From assembly GCA_052170135.1 (NCBI GenBank), contig JBQNBC010000001.1, positions 186,001 to 250,000 on the forward strand: DNA of 64,000 nt. The letters are read 5' to 3'. Shown one piece after another: positions 45,003 to 54,205 of this stretch. The notes under the pieces are model-generated. The model ran no database searches, had not been told where the DNA came from, and saw only the letters and a list, made by a program, of their open reading frames with translations. The position numbers were made by a program, and so were the translations under genes. Position 1 is the first letter of the stretch. Each line of letters begins with the position of its first letter. This stretch comes from Wolinella sp052170135. GTDB lineage: Bacteria; Campylobacterota; Campylobacteria; Campylobacterales; Helicobacteraceae.

Positions 45003-45798
45003 TTTTGCTTCCGCCTTTGTTTAGGATTTTCAAAAGTCGGTGATAATGGAATGTCTCTAGCTCGTGCGCGCGGGAATCCTCACAAATTCCCAGCTCGTGG
45101 AAAGCATCTATTAGGTGTGCAGTCTCGTAACCAGCGGATAGATTCTTGAGCACCTTTTTGCGTGGCTGAGCAAAAGCCAGCTTAAGAAGCTCCTCTAAGC
45201 CGCATGGCAATCTAGCTTCGTGCTTGATGACGCGAAATACCGATGATGTAACCTTTGGCGCGGGGTCAAAAGCATGTGGCGGAACATCAAAAAGTAACTG
45301 CGATTCTCCACAGCTCTCCGCAATGACAGAGAGTGCAGAAAAGTCGCTTTCACCACTTTGTGCACAAAATTTCTCCGCAACCTCTTTTTGTACCATCACT
45401 ACCAATGCACGACACATCGGATCTTTCAACGCCTTGACGACAATTGCAGTAGCAACGTAATAAGGTAAATTTGAGACTAAGACATAGGGGACATCTCGTA
45501 GATTACCCCTATCGCCCCACTGATCCATAACATCACTAAAGCAAAATCTCAAGCAACCGCTATCAAGCTGTTTTTGAAACCTATTTTCCAAATATGGACG
45601 CAAATCCATATCCACTTCAAAACTTAGAACATTCCAAAAGCTGATTAGCTTATTGGTTAAATCACCCAAGCCAGCCCCAATCTCAACTACACCTACATCA
45701 CGTGCCTCATCGGGAATCGATTCGATGATTTTTTGTAAAAAATAGTCATCTTTGAGGAAATTTTGCCCAAAATGCTTCTTTGCCTTATGCGCAGCCAA
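44974..45798 (-). CDS. rsmA: 16S rRNA dimethyladenosine transferase KsgA/RsmA
   Basis: KsgA dimethylates A1518 and A1519 of 16S rRNA. The 274-residue protein starts AAHKAKKHFGQNFLKDDYFL, then VVEIGAGLGDLTNKLI for SAM binding and LVSNLPYYVATAIVVKAL with the catalytic NLPY. The 3' end overlaps rnj by 29 bases, as in H. pylori, so they are probably translated from one message. Confidence 0.95.
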   Translation of the reverse strand: MAAHKAKKHFGQNFLKDDYFLQKIIESIPDEARDVGVVEIGAGLGDLTNKLISFWNVLSFEVDMDLRPYLENRFQKQLDSGCLRFCFSDVMDQWGDRGNLRDVPYVLVSNLPYYVATAIVVKALKDPMCRALVVMVQKEVAEKFCAQSGESDFSALSVIAESCGESQLLFDVPPHAFDPAPKVTSSVFRVIKHEARLPCGLEELLKLAFAQPRKKVLKNLSAGYETAHLIDAFHELGICEDSRAHELETFHYHRLLKILNKGGSKNGREEYARE

Positions 45799-45928
45799 AA
45801 CATACCTCTAAAACATAAAAAATAATTGCCCGATTGTATCACAATACTCCTGCTCTATGCTTAATTCAGGGCTTTTTTGCATTTACTAAAGTATTATTGT
45901 TAGAAAAACAGAATTAGGAGTCTAGCAT

Positions 45929-46693
45929 ATGGGTTCACTTGCCAAACGAATAATTCCTTGCCTTGACATAAAGGATGGACGCGTTGTAAAAGGTACAAAT
46001 TTTATTGACTTACGCGATGCCGGCGATCCTATCGAAGTAGCGAAACGATACAATGATGAAGGTGCCGATGAGATTGTATTTCTTGATATTACAGCGACAC
46101 ATGAACAGCGCGAGACAATGAACAAGGTAGTCAAGGCAATAGCCAAAGAGGTCTTTATTCCTCTTACAGTAGGGGGCGGGATTAAAACACTAGATGATAT
46201 GTATAGCCTGCTAAACTCAGGCTGCGATAAAATCAGCATAAACTCATCTGCGATTAAGAATCCAGCGCTAATAGATGAAGGCGCAAAGAGATTTGGTGCA
46301 CAGTGTATAGTCGTGGCAATTGACGCAAAACTACGCACGGACAAGAGTGGTTGGAATATTTATGTCAACGGAGGAAGAATCGATACAGGAATCGATCTAC
46401 TGGAGTGGGCTAATGAAGTGTACAATCGTGGTGCAGGCGAGATTCTCCTTACCAGCATGGACGCCGATGGGACACGTGCGGGATATGATTGCGAGCAGCT
46501 ACGTGCAGTATCAAAAAAAGCCCCTCTACCACTCATCGCAAGCGGCGGGGCAGGAAACATGGAGCACATAAGAGATGCATTTTTAAGTGGAGCTGATGCA
46601 GCCTTAGCGGCAAGTATTTTCCACTACAGAGAGATTGAAATCATTGAACTAAAACGCTATCTAAAGAGAAATAATATCGAGGTTAGATTCTAA
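45929..46693 (+). CDS. hisF: imidazole glycerol phosphate synthase subunit HisF
   Basis: HisF is the cyclase half of the enzyme that links histidine and purine synthesis. The 254-residue TIM barrel shows both halves of its internal duplication: LAKRIIPCLDIKDGRVVKG with the first catalytic Asp, LTVGGGIKTLDDM, and VVAIDAKLR with the later LTSMDADGTRAGYD containing the second catalytic Asp, then ASGGAGNMEHIRDAF. No other histidine gene is in the window, so it lies apart from hisH. It overlaps the next gene by one base (TAATG). Confidence 0.96.
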   Translation: MGSLAKRIIPCLDIKDGRVVKGTNFIDLRDAGDPIEVAKRYNDEGADEIVFLDITATHEQRETMNKVVKAIAKEVFIPLTVGGGIKTLDDMYSLLNSGCDKISINSSAIKNPALIDEGAKRFGAQCIVVAIDAKLRTDKSGWNIYVNGGRIDTGIDLLEWANEVYNRGAGEILLTSMDADGTRAGYDCEQLRAVSKKAPLPLIASGGAGNMEHIRDAFLSGADAALAASIFHYREIEIIELKRYLKRNNIEVRF

Positions 46694-47247
46694 TGTTTGT
46701 CTGCGCTGGGGCAGTGGAAAGCTTTGCATTTGCAAAGCCAATAGGAATCGGACTAATACAGAGTGCTATAGGACTAACACGACTAATCCTCAGCGAGAAT
46801 CCAGATAAAATTATATTCATTGGTACTGCTGGTAGCTATGATAAATCTATACCGCTACTCTCTATCCACGAAAGCAGTGTCGCATCTCAAGTGGAGTTGT
46901 CATATTTGGAAGAGGATTCCTACACGCCACTAGACAATCTAATCTCACTAAAATCTCTCCTGCATGTTTCACATGAAACAAATTTAAAAGCTGTTAACTC
47001 AAGCAACTATATCACCACAAATGATGAACTTGCACATGGATTTCTAAAACTTGGAATCTCACTTGAAAATATGGAATTTTTCTCTATATTGGAAGTGGCA
47101 AGATATTTTCAGATTGATACATTTGGTATTTTTTGTGTAACAAACTACACGGATAAAAATGCACACAAATATTTCAACAAGAATCACGCAATGGCAATGT
47201 CTTTATTGAAATCCTATGTAAAAGAGCACTATGCAAAACATATATAA
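46693..47247 (+). CDS. nucleoside phosphorylase superfamily protein (MTAN/PNP-like)
   Basis: A 184-residue protein, shorter than the usual 230 of MTA/SAH nucleosidases. Family features are IGIGLIQSAIGLTRLI and KIIFIGTAGSYD, the motif ENMEFFSILEVA (corresponding to the VEMExxA purine/ribose site), and FCVTNYTDKNAHKYF with the catalytic-type Asp. The missing portion is mainly at the N-terminus. I infer a purine nucleoside or related base-handling enzyme; the exact substrate is not shown. It is coupled to hisF and overlaps rlmN by 17 bases. A separate canonical MTAN would be expected elsewhere. Confidence 0.7.
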   Translation: MFVCAGAVESFAFAKPIGIGLIQSAIGLTRLILSENPDKIIFIGTAGSYDKSIPLLSIHESSVASQVELSYLEEDSYTPLDNLISLKSLLHVSHETNLKAVNSSNYITTNDELAHGFLKLGISLENMEFFSILEVARYFQIDTFGIFCVTNYTDKNAHKYFNKNHAMAMSLLKSYVKEHYAKHI

Positions 47248-48310
47248 CTACACACTCGATGAGCTCAGGTCGCTATTTAAGCCAGATTTTCGCGCTAAAC
47301 AAATATATCACTGGCTTTACAATCGTTATGAAGAAGCATTTGAGAACATGAGTAATCTATCAAAAAATATTCGAACAGAACTTATACAAAACTATTCTGC
47401 ACAGCTTACACGGGTAGTTCGCGAGGAGATTAGTAGCGATGGGAGCAAGAAATATCTATTCCAAACGCATGACAATCTAACGTATGAAGCTGTGTTATTA
47501 AGAATGAAAGAGAAAAAAGAAGATGAAAATGGCAACACAATAGAAGGTGACAAATATACAATTTGCGTATCATCGCAAATAGGATGCAAAGTTGGGTGTA
47601 GCTTTTGCTTTACAGCAAAGGGTGGATTTGTACGAAATCTGAGTACCGGTGAAATAATCTATCAAATAGTTGCGCTAAAACGCCTCAATAATCTCGCCCC
47701 AGAAAAGCGTGTAAACATTGTTTATATGGGCATGGGTGAACCACTAGACAACTTCGATAATCTTACAAAAGCTATAAAGATCCTATCTGACAATAATGGT
47801 CTTGGGATCTCACCTAGGCGTCAGACAATCTCCACAAGCGGAATTGCACCAAAAATAACTCAGCTAGGCGCACTAAATTTAGGTGTGCAACTAGCCATCT
47901 CACTACACGCAGTAGATGACGCACTCCGCACAAAACTAATTCCAATGAATCGAGCATACAACATAGCCTCAATAATCGATGCCGTGCGTTCTTTTCCCAT
48001 CGATTCTCGTAAACGTGTTATGTTTGAATACCTAGTTATAAAAGATGTCAATGACGATCAAAAAAGTGCAAAAACACTATTAAAACTACTAAACGGAATA
48101 AAGTCAAAAGTTAATCTAATCTACTTTAATCCACACGAAGGTAGTGATTTTCAACGACCCAATGAGGCAAAAATGATCGCATTTCAGGAATTTTTGACTA
48201 AGCGCGGGCAACTGTGCACAATAAGAGAATCCAAAGGCATAGATATCAGTGCTGCATGTGGGCAACTACGAGAAAAGATAATTAAGGAGGAAGGCAATGG
48301 GGATAGTTGA
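47231..48310 (+). CDS. rlmN: dual-specificity 23S rRNA/tRNA adenine-C2 methyltransferase RlmN
   Basis: A 359-residue radical SAM methylase that modifies A2503 of 23S rRNA and A37 of some tRNAs. The cluster motif is CKVGCSFCFTAKGGF (Cys-x3-Cys-x2-Cys), followed by YMGMGEPLDNFDN. The catalytic Cys pair is completed by the C-terminal AACGQLREK. It starts inside the end of the phosphorylase gene; its final 14 bases overlap a tiny membrane peptide gene that has its own strong ribosome site. Confidence 0.96.
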   Translation: MQNIYNYTLDELRSLFKPDFRAKQIYHWLYNRYEEAFENMSNLSKNIRTELIQNYSAQLTRVVREEISSDGSKKYLFQTHDNLTYEAVLLRMKEKKEDENGNTIEGDKYTICVSSQIGCKVGCSFCFTAKGGFVRNLSTGEIIYQIVALKRLNNLAPEKRVNIVYMGMGEPLDNFDNLTKAIKILSDNNGLGISPRRQTISTSGIAPKITQLGALNLGVQLAISLHAVDDALRTKLIPMNRAYNIASIIDAVRSFPIDSRKRVMFEYLVIKDVNDDQKSAKTLLKLLNGIKSKVNLIYFNPHEGSDFQRPNEAKMIAFQEFLTKRGQLCTIRESKGIDISAACGQLREKIIKEEGNGDS

Positions 48311-48386
48311 TATTATCTTGCTTGTATTTTTGACCATTGTCGTAATAGTTGGAGTTGGAGGGTTTTTATATTATGCGTACAAGTGA
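48297..48386 (+). CDS. 29-residue single-span membrane peptide
   Basis: A short frame starting ATG at 48297 with AAGGAGG ideally placed upstream, inside the end of rlmN. The product is MGIVDIILLVFLTIVVIVGV followed by GGFLYYAYK: one strong membrane helix with a short basic end. The combination of ribosome site, hydrophobic profile and translational overlap makes it a credible gene that standard gene callers would skip. It precedes queH. No function is known. Confidence 0.55.
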   Translation: MGIVDIILLVFLTIVVIVGVGGFLYYAYK

Positions 48387-48480
48387 TTTTAAAACCAAAA
48401 CATTCTTGGATTCTAAAGCAAAATCTAACACCACAAGCACACGTATAACTACAGATAAAATCCCCACAGCAAGAATTTAA
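48373..48480 (+). CDS. possible 35-residue basic peptide before queH
   Basis: A frame beginning MRTSDFKTKTFLDSK and rich in Thr, Ser and Lys, overlapping the membrane peptide gene by 14 bases and ending one base before the queH start. There is no clear ribosome site, so translation would depend on coupling. It could be real or chance. Listed with low confidence because it bridges two genes without gaps. Confidence 0.25.
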   Translation: MRTSDFKTKTFLDSKAKSNTTSTRITTDKIPTARI

Positions 48481-48481
48481 A

Positions 48482-49657
48482 ATGTCAACAAAAACTAGCG
48501 TGCAAACATACTTGAATTCTCCATGCACTAACAGCGCAGAGCGCGATTCTTTGCATTTGCCAAAATCGATGTTGGTTCATATTTGCTGCAGTGTCGATAG
48601 CCACCATTTTTTAAGCGAACTTAGAGCAGTCCTCCCAAATACTAAGCTCCTTGGCTACTTCTATAATCCAAATATTCACCCAGAAGAGGAGTTTGATATA
48701 CGCCTGCTAGATGTCAGACGTAGCTGTCGTCTGCTTAATATCGAGCTACTTGTTGAGCCATACAATCCAGCCATGTGGTTACAAAATAGCATAGGCTTAG
48801 AGCATTATCCAGAAAAAAGCGAACGATGCAGTTTCTGCTTTGACTTTCGCCTGCAAAAAAGCGCGGAAGTCGCCAAGAATCTAGGTCTTGATTCCATCAC
48901 GACTACACTACTAGCAAGCCCAATGAAATCAACTGAACAGCTTTTTATACAAGGTCGCATAATAGAATCGCAAAATGGTGTTAGATTCTTTGCTATAGAC
49001 GTGCGCTCAAGAGGTGGTACTGCGCGTCAACAAAAGCTGGCAAAAGATACGCACCTCTATCGCCAAAACTACTGTGGCTGTATATATGCGCTAAAAGCCC
49101 AGCGTACACAAAGCGAAAAAGAGGCGCTAGAGCTAATTTGCCCCCTATCTCAAATACGTAATAGCGAGGGGCTTTTTGCACAACGAAGCAATGCGCTAAT
49201 CAAACGAGATGAGCACGAAGCAGAGAATCGTCCATATTTTTGGACCAAAGAACGTATAAATATGTGGCAAAATCTCCATACATTAGTGTTAGATTCTCAC
49301 GGAATGCTTATCCCAGCGCATCTTATTGCGCACTCAAGTTGCAACTCTCGCCTCTCCACAAAGATAGAGCTGTGTCATGAAAATATCGCTTATGCGGACA
49401 AAGAGGGCGTAAAATTCATTGCGCTTGACTACTTTTGCGAGCTCACAAAAAGATCATATGGGAATATTCACGAGCTGATTTACAACCCACCAATACTGGC
49501 AATAGAACTAGAAATCCGAAGAAAACTAGGGGATAGTGAGTTTGGCATTTCGCCGATTCTTGTGGTTGCGACACTCCCAAAGATAGGAGAGACATATAAG
49601 ATAACGATAAAAACAATTTCTCAGGAAGAGAGTATAGAGAGAGTGATACAACTTTAG
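48482..49657 (+). CDS. queH: epoxyqueuosine reductase QueH
   Basis: QueH (DUF208) reduces epoxyqueuosine in tRNA to queuosine. The first part of this 391-residue protein has the cysteine pattern of the family: VHICCSVDS near residue 35, ERCSFCFDFRLQKSAE, LLASPMKSTEQLF and YCGCIYALKA, which bind a cluster and the catalytic metal. The remaining ~180 residues form a C-terminal extension also seen, as I recall, in H. pylori HP0100. The annotated ATG sits 34 codons before the cysteine core; an internal ATG (SMLVHICC) is possible. Confidence 0.88.
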   Translation: MSTKTSVQTYLNSPCTNSAERDSLHLPKSMLVHICCSVDSHHFLSELRAVLPNTKLLGYFYNPNIHPEEEFDIRLLDVRRSCRLLNIELLVEPYNPAMWLQNSIGLEHYPEKSERCSFCFDFRLQKSAEVAKNLGLDSITTTLLASPMKSTEQLFIQGRIIESQNGVRFFAIDVRSRGGTARQQKLAKDTHLYRQNYCGCIYALKAQRTQSEKEALELICPLSQIRNSEGLFAQRSNALIKRDEHEAENRPYFWTKERINMWQNLHTLVLDSHGMLIPAHLIAHSSCNSRLSTKIELCHENIAYADKEGVKFIALDYFCELTKRSYGNIHELIYNPPILAIELEIRRKLGDSEFGISPILVVATLPKIGETYKITIKTISQEESIERVIQL

Positions 49658-49698
49658 ATGAAATCACAGCATTCTGTGAAACTTTAGCAACTTTTTGT

Positions 49699-49704
49699 TA
49701 GAAT
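49699..49704 (+). promoter_or_regulatory. candidate -10 box before fabZ
   Basis: TAGAAT preceded by CTTTTTGT, 55 bases before the fabZ ATG. It could drive the fabZ-lpxA-clpX-mreBC transcript. Inferred from sequence and position. Confidence 0.4.
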
Positions 49705-49759
49705 CGCGCCTTAACACGCTCCGCAAAAATCGCGGAAAAATTAGCTTGAGGTCTAAAAT

Positions 49760-50215
49760 ATGCTATATGATGTTCAGAGAATCAAAGAAATTCTTCCTCA
49801 TAGATTCCCATTTTTACTTGTCGATCGCGTTACAGCATTGACTCCTGATGAGAGTATTGAGGCATACAAAAACGTTACAATCAACGAGGAGATTTTCCAG
49901 GGGCATTTCCCTGTTAAGCCCGTTCTGCCGGGTGTAATGATAATCGAGGGTATGGCGCAAGCTGGTGGCGTGCTAGCTTTTGTGAGCATGTTTGGTGAAA
50001 ATGCAAGAAACAACGATGAAAAAATTGTCTATTTCATGAGTATCGACAAGGCGAAATTCCGCATACCTGTTACGCCAGGAGATCGACTTGTCTATCGACT
50101 AAATGTGGCGAAGCACAAAGGAAATATTTGGGTGCTTGAAGGGCGAGCATACGTCGATGAGAAACTCGTTGCTGAAGCTGAGCTAAAAGCGATGATTGTT
50201 GATAAGGAAAAATAA
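49760..50215 (+). CDS. fabZ: 3-hydroxyacyl-[ACP] dehydratase FabZ
   Basis: FabZ dehydrates hydroxyacyl-ACP in fatty acid elongation. The 151-residue hot-dog fold protein begins VQRIKEILPHRFPFLLVDRV and carries the catalytic His and Glu in GHFPVKPVLPGVMIIEGMAQ. It is separated by only 2 bases from lpxA, with which it shares hydroxyacyl-ACP substrates. Confidence 0.97.
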   Translation: MLYDVQRIKEILPHRFPFLLVDRVTALTPDESIEAYKNVTINEEIFQGHFPVKPVLPGVMIIEGMAQAGGVLAFVSMFGENARNNDEKIVYFMSIDKAKFRIPVTPGDRLVYRLNVAKHKGNIWVLEGRAYVDEKLVAEAELKAMIVDKEK

Positions 50216-50217
50216 CC

Positions 50218-51015
50218 TTGAAAAAGATAGCCCCTACCGCCATTATAGAGGATGGTGCAAGAATCGCCGACAATGTGGAGATTGGTCATTTTTGTGTTGT
50301 TGGTGCAAATGTAGAGATAGGCGAAGGTAGCAAACTCCACAATAATGTAACAATTCTCGGGAATACAACCCTTGGTAAAGACAATGTAGTATTTCCCGGA
50401 GCAGTGCTTGGTACTCAGCCTCAAGACCTAAAATATGCCGGAGAAGAGACACAGCTCATAATCGGCGATGGAAATCTAATCCGAGAATACGCAATGTTTA
50501 ACCCAGGTACCGCAGGCGACCTTGGAAAAACGATTATAGGAAATAAGAATCTATTCATGGCATACACACATATAGCGCATGATTGCGTTGTTGGAGACCG
50601 TTGCATTTTGGCAAATGGTGCAACACTAGGCGGACATATTCATGTTGGAAATTTTGTCAATATCGGTGGTCTCACACCGGTGCATCAATTCGTCCATATT
50701 GGCGATTACGCAATGATCGCGGGGGCTAGCGCACTTTCACAGGATATCCCTCCGTTTTGTATGGCAGAGGGGAATCGAGCGGTAATACGCGGACTAAATC
50801 GCCATCGCCTTCGTCAAATCTTTGAGCGTGATGAGATAGACCGCATCTCTGCACTATACAAACGGTTATTTTCTGGCTCTGCACCAATAAAAGATATAGC
50901 CAAAGAGGAGCTTGATAAAAATAATGGCACAGATAAGAATATTGAATACATGTGTCAATTCATACTGGAATCAAAGCGAGGAATACCATTTATAAGGAGC
51001 TCTAATGAGCAGTAA
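50218..51015 (+). CDS. lpxA: UDP-N-acetylglucosamine acyltransferase LpxA
   Basis: LpxA adds a hydroxyacyl chain to UDP-GlcNAc, the first step of lipid A synthesis. The 265-residue protein is a left-handed beta helix of hexapeptide repeats (KIAPTAIIEDGARIADNVEIG, GANVEIGEGS), with the catalytic His in the YTHIAHDCVVGD region. The start is a TTG 2 bases after fabZ. The last 11 bases overlap clpX. Confidence 0.96.
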   Translation: MKKIAPTAIIEDGARIADNVEIGHFCVVGANVEIGEGSKLHNNVTILGNTTLGKDNVVFPGAVLGTQPQDLKYAGEETQLIIGDGNLIREYAMFNPGTAGDLGKTIIGNKNLFMAYTHIAHDCVVGDRCILANGATLGGHIHVGNFVNIGGLTPVHQFVHIGDYAMIAGASALSQDIPPFCMAEGNRAVIRGLNRHRLRQIFERDEIDRISALYKRLFSGSAPIKDIAKEELDKNNGTDKNIEYMCQFILESKRGIPFIRSSNEQ

Positions 51016-52264
51016 AAACTGCAACTTTTGTGGCGCGAGAGAATCTCAAGAGAATCCGTTAATAGCTGGCGCAGATGCCTATATATGCAGAAACTGTGTA
51101 GTCTCTGCATATAAGATTCTCTTTGGTGATATAAATTTTGATGCAGATGAGCCACATTACGCACCAGAAATAGAAAAAGCCGTGGAAGCAATCCCTACGC
51201 CAAAGGAGCTAAAAAGTGCGCTAGATGAGTATGTAATAGGGCAGGAGAGGGCAAAAAAGGTATTCTCTGTTGCGGTATACAACCATTACAAGAGAATCTT
51301 CAAGCAGAATCAAAGTAGCAATGATGCAGAAATAGCGAAGTCAAACATTCTGCTTATCGGTCCAACCGGTAGCGGAAAGACACTCATGGCTCAAACACTA
51401 GCTAGATTCTTGCACGTGCCTATTGCAATTTGTGATGCGACTAGTTTGACAGAGGCTGGATATGTTGGCGAGGATGTCGAAAATATCCTCACGCGCCTAC
51501 TCCAGGCTGCTGAAGGCGATGTGAAAAAGGCGGAGAGAGGAATCGTTTTTATAGACGAGATTGACAAAATCTCACGCCTATCAGAGAATCGCTCTATAAC
51601 GCGCGATGTATCTGGAGAAGGCGTACAACAAGCGCTACTAAAAATAATCGAGGGTAGCGTGGTAAATGTCCCGCCAAAAGGTGGTCGGAAACACCCCAAT
51701 CAAGAGTTTATACAGATAGATACCAGCCAGATTCTATTTATCTGCGGTGGAGCGTTTGATGGTATGGGAGAGATTATAAAGCGGAGAATCGGCGGTAATA
51801 GTTTAGGATTCCATGGGGATAAGCGTAGCAATAGCGAAGAGGCTGAGTTACTGCATCTAGTCGAGTCTGATGACCTTGTCAGCTATGGGCTAATTCCTGA
51901 GCTTATCGGGAGGCTACACGTAATAACAACGCTAAATGAGATTACAAAAGAGGCTATGCTTGAAATTCTTACCAAACCGAAAAATGCGCTAGTAAAACAA
52001 TATCAAAAGCTATTTGAGATTGACGAGGCGGAGCTATCTTTTGAACCAGCAGCACTTGAGGCGATTGCAGAGCTTGCTATTAAACGCAAAACCGGCGCGA
52101 GAGGACTGCGCGCGATTCTCGAGGAGGTAACGCTTGATCTCATGTATGATCTCCCAGAGCTAAAAGGACAAAAGGTCATCATCACGTCTGAATGCGTTGA
52201 AAATAGAGATGCTAGGCCAAAGATGGTTGGCAGAAAGCCAAAAGGTGGCAAAAAAAGTGCATAG
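51005..52264 (+). CDS. clpX: ATP-dependent Clp protease ATP-binding subunit ClpX
   Basis: A 419-residue AAA+ unfoldase. The N-terminal zinc-binding domain has Cys pairs in CNFCGARESQ and ICRNCV; Walker A is GPTGSGKT, the pore loop is GYVGEDVENIL, Walker B is GIVFIDEIDKI, and the RKH loop is in GGRKHPNQEF. It hands substrates to ClpP. It overlaps lpxA by 11 bases and precedes mreB by 25. Confidence 0.97.
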   Translation: MSSKNCNFCGARESQENPLIAGADAYICRNCVVSAYKILFGDINFDADEPHYAPEIEKAVEAIPTPKELKSALDEYVIGQERAKKVFSVAVYNHYKRIFKQNQSSNDAEIAKSNILLIGPTGSGKTLMAQTLARFLHVPIAICDATSLTEAGYVGEDVENILTRLLQAAEGDVKKAERGIVFIDEIDKISRLSENRSITRDVSGEGVQQALLKIIEGSVVNVPPKGGRKHPNQEFIQIDTSQILFICGGAFDGMGEIIKRRIGGNSLGFHGDKRSNSEEAELLHLVESDDLVSYGLIPELIGRLHVITTLNEITKEAMLEILTKPKNALVKQYQKLFEIDEAELSFEPAALEAIAELAIKRKTGARGLRAILEEVTLDLMYDLPELKGQKVIITSECVENRDARPKMVGRKPKGGKKSA

Positions 52265-52289
52265 ATTCTATTACTAACGAGGGTTGTTT

Positions 52290-53324
52290 ATGATTTTAGA
52301 TAAGGTTATTGGTTGGTTTTCACATGATATTTCTATCGATTTAGGCACGGCGAATACTATTGTGCTCGCCAAGGGGCAAGGGATTATTATCGATGAACCG
52401 TCTGTCGTAGCAGTGCAGACAGACAAATATGGCAAAAGCAAGATTCTCGCTGTGGGCAAAGAGGCGAAGGACATGGTCGGTAAAACGCCCGGTAGCATCC
52501 ATGCGATACGCCCTATGAAAGATGGCGTAATTGCAGATTTTGACATGACAGAGAAAATGATACGCCACTTCATCGAAAAGGCGCACAAACGTAAAGCTCT
52601 AATGCGCCCAAGAATCATTGTCTGTGTCCCATATGGTCTGACTGGCGTAGAGCGCAAAGCAGTAAGAGAATCCGCGATGAGCGCTGGTGCGCGTGAGGTA
52701 TTTTTAATTGAGGAACCAATGGCAGCAGCTATCGGTGCTGGTCTACCAGTAAAAGACCCAAAAGGTAGCCTGGTACTTGACATAGGTGGCGGGACAACTG
52801 AGATTGGTGTAGTTTCGCTTGGCGGGCTTGTGATTAGTAAGTCTATTCGAACAGCCGGGGACAAGCTTGATATTGCTATCGTAGACTACGTCAAACGCAA
52901 ATACAACCTACTCATCGGCGAGCGCACAGGTGAAGAGATAAAGATAGGAATCGGCTCGGCAATAAGCCTTGATGAGCCACTAACTATGCAGGTAAAAGGT
53001 CGCGACCAAGTCAGCGGACTACTAAATACCATCGACCTCACAAGCGAAGATGTACGCGAGGCGATGAAAGAACCACTAAAAGAGATTAGCGATAGCTTAA
53101 AAGATGTACTAGAGATCATGCCTCCAGACCTAGCAGGCGATATAGTGGAAAATGGGATTGTCCTAACTGGTGGCGGTGCGCTAATACGCGGACTTGACAA
53201 GTATCTTTCAGATATAGTTCGCCTACCTGTTTTTGTAGCCGAGGAGCCACTCCTAGCGGTCGCAAAAGGCACAGGAAAGGCACTAGAGGAGATAGATCTA
53301 CTCCAGCAACTTGCATATGAATAG
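52290..53324 (+). CDS. mreB: rod-shape actin homologue MreB
   Basis: A 344-residue actin-fold protein that guides cell-wall synthesis. Markers: ISIDLGTANTIVLAKGQG, the phosphate-binding VLDIGGGTTEIGVVSLGG, and NGIVLTGGGALIRGLD. The ATG at 52290 has GAGGG 6 bases upstream; a TTG two codons earlier is less likely. It is followed by mreC after 10 bases. The set matches HP1373-HP1372. Confidence 0.97.
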   Translation: MILDKVIGWFSHDISIDLGTANTIVLAKGQGIIIDEPSVVAVQTDKYGKSKILAVGKEAKDMVGKTPGSIHAIRPMKDGVIADFDMTEKMIRHFIEKAHKRKALMRPRIIVCVPYGLTGVERKAVRESAMSAGAREVFLIEEPMAAAIGAGLPVKDPKGSLVLDIGGGTTEIGVVSLGGLVISKSIRTAGDKLDIAIVDYVKRKYNLLIGERTGEEIKIGIGSAISLDEPLTMQVKGRDQVSGLLNTIDLTSEDVREAMKEPLKEISDSLKDVLEIMPPDLAGDIVENGIVLTGGGALIRGLDKYLSDIVRLPVFVAEEPLLAVAKGTGKALEEIDLLQQLAYE

Positions 53325-53334
53325 AGCTTAGAAA

Positions 53335-54159
53335 ATGGTCAAAAAGCCACTTATTTGGCTAGTTGTTCTAGTCGGTATATTTATCGGCTCGCTAAAGCTA
53401 AGTAGCAGTGTGCATTCATACATCCTCTATCTCAGCGACACAGTAAAGGTTGGATTTTTGAACTTTGGCGAAGGAGTTGTGCGTCATTTCAGGCGACACT
53501 TCGACCAAGTAGATGAGATACGCACACTAAGTAAAGAATTGCGGGACAAAGAGAAGCTTGAACTAGCAACTATGGCTTTAGATTCTGAACTTAAGCGACT
53601 GCTTCAATTCCTGGCTTCAGATCTCGATGTGCATTATCATGGCATGCGTCTAGTTCGTACACTATCCTATGCAGAGATAGGGGACTACTACAAGGTTTGG
53701 CTAGAGCACGACCTAAGAGACTTCCCAACAAAAAAAATTTTTGGGCTAATCCAAAATGGATTTGCTGCTGGAATTGTCGCCAATTACGATGGGCGTGCAA
53801 TGGGGTTGCTAAATGGTGATGATAAATGTAGCTATAGCGTCTATATTGGCGAACTCAAAGCTCCAGGCATTATAAAAACTACAGAAAAAGGAAAAGTAGT
53901 AGCAGACTTTATCCCATCATGGCTTGACGTGAAAGAAGGCGATGAGGTCGTTACAAGTGGACTTGATGGAATATTTTTTGAAAATATAAAAGTAGGCAAG
54001 GTCATCTCAGTACACCAAAGCCAAGGTTACCTAGTGGCTGAGATTCTCCCTTATGCCGATTCTTTGCACCCACGTTACTTTTGGATGCTAGATGGCGCAC
54101 TAACACCAGATGATAATACGACTATCAATAATGGGAATCCAGCTCTAAGCAAAAGTTAG
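53335..54159 (+). CDS. mreC: rod-shape determining protein MreC
   Basis: A 274-residue bitopic protein with one N-terminal membrane helix (about 7-25), a coiled-coil stretch (about 60-90), and a periplasmic beta-barrel domain (FGLIQNGFAAGIVANYDGRAMGLLNG, KEGDEVVTSGLDGIFFENIKVGKV). It bridges MreB and the peptidoglycan synthases. No mreD follows, which is usual in this group. Confidence 0.93.
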   Translation: MVKKPLIWLVVLVGIFIGSLKLSSSVHSYILYLSDTVKVGFLNFGEGVVRHFRRHFDQVDEIRTLSKELRDKEKLELATMALDSELKRLLQFLASDLDVHYHGMRLVRTLSYAEIGDYYKVWLEHDLRDFPTKKIFGLIQNGFAAGIVANYDGRAMGLLNGDDKCSYSVYIGELKAPGIIKTTEKGKVVADFIPSWLDVKEGDEVVTSGLDGIFFENIKVGKVISVHQSQGYLVAEILPYADSLHPRYFWMLDGALTPDDNTTINNGNPALSKS

Positions 54160-54205
54160 ATTTTCATTCACATAGAGACCAACCTTTGTAAAAATGTTAA
54201 GTATT

